A stretch of DNA of 64,000 nucleotides, from contig NW_020312828.1 in assembly GCF_003265705.1 (NCBI RefSeq), positions 58,059,455 through 58,123,454 on the forward strand. Reading direction: 5' to 3'. The notes under the pieces are model-generated. The model saw nothing but the letters and a program-made list of their open reading frames with translations, had not been told where the DNA came from and made no database searches. This document shows, piece by piece, positions 58,151 to 64,000 of the stretch; within the stretch, counting starts at the first letter, position 1; the number at the start of each line of letters is the position of its first letter. The position numbers and the translations under genes were made by a program. Source of the stretch: Callorhinus ursinus. Its lineage: Eukaryota > Chordata > Mammalia > Carnivora > Otariidae.

Positions 58151-61100
58151 TGTTAGGGAAAAATATATAGAAATCTAGTGAAAAAAATTATATTTAGAAA
58201 AAATAACAAAGCAATAAACAAAACTTTTCTTATCTCTAAATACATAGAGCGTCATATAATACTGTTGTGTTCAGAGAATGACTAGGTTAAGAATCTATAT
58301 TTTTAAGTGTACTAAGGTGTTTTCAATGAATAGCCTAAATTAGGACAAATGTGATAATAGAAAATATCCTTAATAGCATTTCTATAATAGTAATATCAAT
58401 ATTACAAGAGAGAGTAGAAATTTGCCCGGAATAGCTATAACTTCAACATCAGGGCATGTTGTAAAAACTATTCTGAGTTTAGTCTTAACAATAGTGGTAT
58501 GATGTATCTTTCAAAACTGGATGTTTCCTGTAGAGAACAAGTGTACATAATGAAATGCCAGTTCATTTGGGATTATAACCAAGGAATTCTCCAGGAAATT
58601 GAGTGGTGAGGAAAGAATTGGACGTTTATACTTAAAGTAAATTAAAATACATATTTGTTTTTATATTTCATATTTTTATATTTCATGTATTTATATTTCA
58701 TATATATCAATATATGTAATATATTTACTGGAAAAAGAAAGAGGAACCCATATACTCCTTATGCCAAAACAAAACTCCTTAAAGATTATTCCTTTGGGGA
58801 TTGGCAATCAGAAAAGCACTAGAACCACTTGGGGAGCACCTGCTACTAGAAATTATAGACAATTTGTGCCAAGGAATAGAAACAATGATAGCTATTAGAA
58901 CATTTGGTCAAAATTGGAACATTTTACTACAATGTCAGGAACTGAAGGTGATTACTAGCAAAGGTCTTGGGTGTGCAACAGGAGCTACATGATCTCTAAA
59001 CCATCACTATCTCAGGGTTGGAAGCAAAAATTTTTGGTTAAGCAATACTTTATTGAACAGGACTGTTAAGTGCAACGAAAAATATTCAACATGTTTGGAT
59101 CTTGCCCCAATCCTCAATGACACACACCTAGTATACTAGTGTTTTTGAGATTTATAAGTCAGTGCTTGAATGTTAAATGTTAGTATAAAACATGTCTTTC
59201 ATGAATTCTCTGTTTTCCTTTCCTGCCCAAATCTTGCCAATTAAAGTGTCCTCTACTCTCCCAATCTTTTATCTCTTTACCTTTAGCATTAACTCTTCAG
59301 CCTGTAATTCTCCAATCTTTTATTTCTTTATGTTTAGTACTTCATCCTCCTGTCAGTCAATCCTGTTCCATCCTTGTGCACATTTGCAGGGCTTCAGCAA
59401 GCATGCATGTGAAAATGACACACACACATACACATGGAGTCCTGTGCAAATTGACAAGCAAAAAGAAATTAAGGAAGTTGGATTTCTTTAAAACTGACTG
59501 GAAACATGAATAGGAAATAATGAAATTCAGTTTTTATTTCTAAGTCTTTGTTTCTTGTTTGCTATATAATTTTCTGAACTATTCAAACTACTATATTTTA
59601 TTTCCTCAGTTATTATAATGTTACCTTGTAATCATACCAGGATTGCAAGTTTTGAATGAATATTACTATAAATTATGCAAAATTACAAAACATATAAAAA
59701 TACAAGGGTTAATAATTTGTTTATAGCTAAAAACTTTCTTATGTTAGCTATTTATTACAAGTCCCTATGCTTTTGATTTCATATCTCAACACTGCTAAAT
59801 GATAGATTTCTTGTGTCTGTTTTATTGGCCTTGTCAGCCCAAACCGAATTTCCACCAGTGAATGATAAAGAGGAATAGTTCTTGCTCACTGCATTTGTTC
59901 TTCCAGTACACTTCATGTAGTATTCAAGAATCAGCAAGCCACTAGGATCCCTTTGCTCTTTTCAGGTTTAATTCCTTTGCTAAATGAAATGGTTTTCCCC
60001 ATCCTCTGGACATTTATATTCCTCTGCAGTAACAATCTCCATTCCATTGGACAGTGGTCTGTTGTTTACATGTCAGACTTTTTAAGCCACTAATTTATAG
60101 CCAGATGCTACAGGGAAATTGCAGCTTACAATCTCTTGATCAGTAAAATAGATATCCATTCCTCACTTGTGTTTTGCTCTCTTGCTTGGTAACAGGCTGG
60201 ATTGAAAAGCAAAAGAACTGGGAAAATAAAAATGATTGCCTGGGATAGGATACCCAGTGTATGAGGATACAGAGACTCTAGTGGTATGTAATTTGAAATT
60301 CACAGTAATGGACATTTCACTTTCTGAGACTTTGCTATTGTGGATAAAATATGCTGTTATAGAGACTAGAGGAGGAGAGCTAAAAATAATCCAAGGTATT
60401 GTCTTGAATCTATGTGGCAATTCTGCTGTTTAAAGTTCTGCCACTTTGTATGTGCAAACCACTTAGATATAGGAAGCATTTTGGATGGTATACACAATCT
60501 AGTTAGTCCCATTTCTTTTTAGGAGACATGAGAAGAAAAAAAAAGGCATGAGAAAAAGAAAGATGTGAAAAGCCATTTGGGATTTTCATATATGGGTGCC
60601 AGGTAGCCCAGAAACTAGCTAAAAGATATAGATTTCCAACAACTGTTCTTGTTAAAATGTAATACACAAATTGTGATGCTATTACATTTATTTTAGTAGT
60701 TTTTTATATGATAACTTCTTTTAAGAAAATGAACCAAGGCTACTGTTTCATATGAAAACAATCACTAAAGTTCTCTACTCCTGAAAAAAACCCACAAGAA
60801 TAATTTGTGCAAATACATATCTCTTTACTATTCAGACACCTGATTTTTTTTTTAATAATTAAATGTTGGCATTTTAAATGCAAACTTTATTTTCAAAAGG
60901 TTTATGACTTGGCTGTAAAAATCATCACCTAGCTAGAATTTGGCATAGTCAGCGTGTAGTGCAGAACAGTGACACTTCAAATGCATATTCCTTTAATGTA
61001 TCATGCACTATATTTCAAAGAGATTGGCTAATTTAATTTTGGAACATTTCATTGTCTCCCAAGATCTCCATCCCAGCTACCCTACATAAGCATACTCTAC

Positions 61101-64000
61101 TCCAAGGAGAGTGTTCAGATACAAAGATTTAGGGAACACTGAGAAGTCTCAGCAGAGTGTGGAGAACAGAGGAGTAACTTAATCTGAAAAGTTGCTGCTT
61201 CATGTTCTCAATCATGTTCTTGTATTGGGGTGTGTAAGGTTTTGGGGAAAAATTGGAAAACTTTAGCAATTTCCATTTTCTAAAGTGAACAGAACATTAC
61301 AATCCATAATTTTCAAGTGAATTGATGTCAGATACACCAGTGTAAAATAAGCAGGGAAAATAGTGATCAATGTATCGTTCAACGTCCCGTCCTTCAGTTG
61401 AAGAACAGATAATCAAGGCAGAAAGGAAAAAAGGATTGCCAATATGGGTGAAAAACATACCACAGTCGTGTGATAACAGGAACATTGGATTGAAAATCAA
61501 CAGATGTGAATTTGAGAATCTTACTGATTGTGACAGCAAAACAAATTATCTTCCCTCTTTAGGTCGTGGAGTCTTCAGCTGTGAATTAAGGATTTTGGAA
61601 CCCTTACCTCCACTAAATCCTACCCAGAAAATCAATTATTTAATGCTGAGAAATATCTATTTTTCTTTCATTTTTCTTTATAAATGCTAAGTTAAAATCC
61701 TTTAGCTTAATGACCTATTAAGAATTTTATATTTATGAAATAAACTCTTAGAAACTAAAAAAAAAAAATCCTAAATTTGTAGATCAATTATCTTTTTTCT
61801 CTTTTCAATCATATGAATTATAATAGATGGAAATGAATGATGAGAATTCCATAATGCTGAAGGATAATATAGAACATAAAAGTAAAAAATGCTATTTCTT
61901 AAAATAAAAAGTATGTAATTAAAATGAAACTTTTCCTTTGTCCTTCTGAAAGATATATAAGAGATTCAGAAGAACTTATTTTCACATAAAATGAATGTGC
62001 TGAAGTCATGGGGCACTTGAGAATTTTAAACCCAGGCAGCTGGGCCATTCATACCTATAATCATTTTTGGCTGTACCTTTTGCCTTAATCCATAATATTT
62101 TCCAGTTAATAATTATGGATGTTACTATTAGTACAATTAAATATATATTTATAATCTTATTTGACTGTCTCAGTTTTCTCTTTATTAAGTAAAATGTATT
62201 TTTTCTAGTAAGAATTTAATATAATTTTTCATATCAGAATACAGCATTTGGTCAATTTATAGAGAAGACCTAGCCTCATTAATCTGTTTTCCTCACCATC
62301 ATCTCAGAATCCCCAATTGTCTGCCTCTTGCAGATGGAATCACTGGAGCAAAGAGAAAGGTGGAGTTTGGACTTTTGCTTGTTTTGATGTGGTTCTTTCT
62401 TTTAGAGCAAGCCATTTCCTATAAAAGGACTTTTTTATTGCTTTGCTAATGTTTATTTTGAGTTTCTCTCCTCCTTGTTCTGTTTATATTAAAATAAAGC
62501 TTGATGGGGAAGAAATCTTTCTAAAGGCCCAAAAAAGGTCAATAAACATAATATCACAAGGTGATATTTTCCATGGACACTACTGGTTACTCAGTAGCAA
62601 ATCTTTGTCAATCTGTTGTTCCATGTAGTTTCTGCTTTTGCCAAAATGGATCTAGATCAAAGGTTATATTCTCTTCTTTCTGTAGTGGAAGTGGGCCTGG
62701 AGGTGAAAATGTAATAAAGTAAGAATATGTACCTCATCATCCAAAACCAGAGAAAGTGTTAGATTGCAGATGGCAGAAGTTTAAAGACTTATTAAATTGA
62801 TGTGCAAACTAATTTGAAAAGTAGATAAATAGCTTTGGTGAACACCCTCTGCCAATTTGGCATTATCTATCAAATTATATTACTTTTGTGGCAATTCATG
62901 AATATGATAATGAAAGGAAGTTACAGGTAAGGGAATAGTACACAGGTCCTCAGGGCAAGAGAATGTGACAGATGTAGGTTTGTTGATGAATTTAAAAGCC
63001 TGGGAAGTATAACAGCTATGACAATTAATAAAAAATAAAATAATATAAACCAACATTTATTGAAAACACATATGTAATGATATCAATTATGATGTTTCTG
63101 AGCTTTCATATCAAACATGTATAATACATGGAATTATGCAAGTCAATAATTGCATAACTTTTATGCTTTTTTTACAATCTCATTAATTAAAAATATATAG
63201 GTTAGATTTCAGTTCCATGAAGTAAAGAGCTTAGAAGTTTTTATACCTGTTCTTATAGAAAAAAAGCCAGATAACCTGAAAATCAGTGGCTTTTCTTCAA
63301 CCCTTCCGAGAACTAAGATTTCAGGGCAAACTGCCAACCCAATATGTCAAGAGACAGATCTACCCAGAGAATTATATCTGAGATCTGATTACCTAGAGTA
63401 ATGTGTGCTGAAATCATAATTACTGGGACTACTTAAATGGTAATTTTGAAGAACTGAGCTAGGATGAGATTGAGAAATTCCCGAGGCCACAGTCTTTGTG
63501 AGGTCCCACACTTTTTTAGGCTTACCTCCAGGAACACTCCCAGATTCTCCGGGTGAAGTCTACGAAAGATGCCCTCATATCTCAGCAGGAGGAGGGGAAT
63601 ATTACTCCTTGAGAAATAAACCCCGACATTCTCCATAACAAAGACCCAACACCCAAGAGAAAAGGCTTTGCCAAAGCATTACTTACAAAGAAGCCAGGGA
63701 TGGAAGAGCACCTATTAAGCAACAATGATGAGAATTAAAGCAGATTCTCAGCTTGGTGAAAGGAATTTCCCCCAATAGATTGGGGGAAGCCTCTTCTGGC
63801 TTTCCTGTCTAAACACAAAGTTTGGAGAAAGAATGTAGTAAAAAACCAAACAAACAAAAAAAGATTGTGAACACTGTAATCAGGAAAGGGAATGGGAGTA
63901 GAGGGCCAGTGTGGCGGGGAGTAGCCATGCTGTTGGAGAAATACTTCTGAGTGTCACAGCCCAAAGACTCAAAGACTGAGATTTAAACATTAGGTTATAG
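58151..64000. other. Mostly unassigned A+T-rich sequence, 5.8 kb
   Basis: No SINEC, young L1, RNA gene or convincing coding region. 61480-61690 has faint MIR-like order. The G+C-richer part at 63480-63990 reads like an old dispersed element (for example 'gagaaataaaccccgacatt') that I cannot name. Open frames here are all below about 110 codons. Confidence 0.4.

Noticed and set aside
58801..58992. 63-residue frame without early stops
   Set aside because: The length is expected by chance in this composition, and I recognise no family.
61370..61690. 106-residue plus-strand frame
   Set aside because: No motif, start context or compositional coding signal. It overlaps faint MIR-like sequence.

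Overview
The window looks like mammalian nuclear DNA from an intergenic region or a long intron. I find no intact protein-coding gene and no host exon in it. Nearly every open frame is short and falls inside a transposon, a microsatellite or A+T-rich unique sequence. At least thirteen tRNA-Lys-derived Can-SINEs (SINEC), plus one fragment, place it in Carnivora. Their heads (GGCGCCTGGGTGGCTCAG type) and bodies (the 'cttcggctcaggtcatgatc' type) are the version I associate with bears, pinnipeds and mustelids (Arctoidea) rather than dog or cat. That taxon call is inference from memory of the consensus sequences.

Layout. 1-2056: the 5' end of an L1 on the minus strand (start of ORF1 plus a G+C-rich 5'UTR) that continues off the left edge. 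2.1-10.9 kb: A+T-rich sequence with ancient L2/MIR, two SINECs, a SINEC fragment and a 5'-truncated L1. 10.9-12.4 kb: an ATP5MC2 (ATP synthase subunit c) processed pseudogene and old LTR remnants. 14.0-14.8 kb: a PPIA (cyclophilin A) processed pseudogene with target-site duplications (TSDs). 15.9-20.4 kb: old L1, four SINECs, a U6 snRNA pseudogene and a MER1-like hAT element. 21-29.6 kb: MIR, MER5-like, L2, SINECs, a very short L1 end and a twin-primed (inverted) L1. 29.9-38.9 kb: a layered graveyard of LTR (ERVL/MaLR type) and ancient L1 sequence. 38.9-41.9 kb: an old L1 interrupted by a younger L1 and a SINEC. 42.4-47.2 kb: mostly repeat-poor sequence.

47.2-55.5 kb holds an unusual 8.3 kb composite L1 on the minus strand. 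From its 5' end it contains a damaged L1 5' part (5'UTR, ORF1, start of ORF2), then a second L1 starting again from its own 5' end and running to the 3' tail. A single pair of TSDs encloses the whole block. 55.5-64 kb: two ancient L1 fragments, a MIR and mainly unassigned sequence.

The features worth a second look are the composite L1 and its junctions, and an antisense open frame shared by two copies of this L1 5'UTR. I found no CRISPR array, operon, or evidence of a new gene system; the interest here lies in retrotransposon biology.
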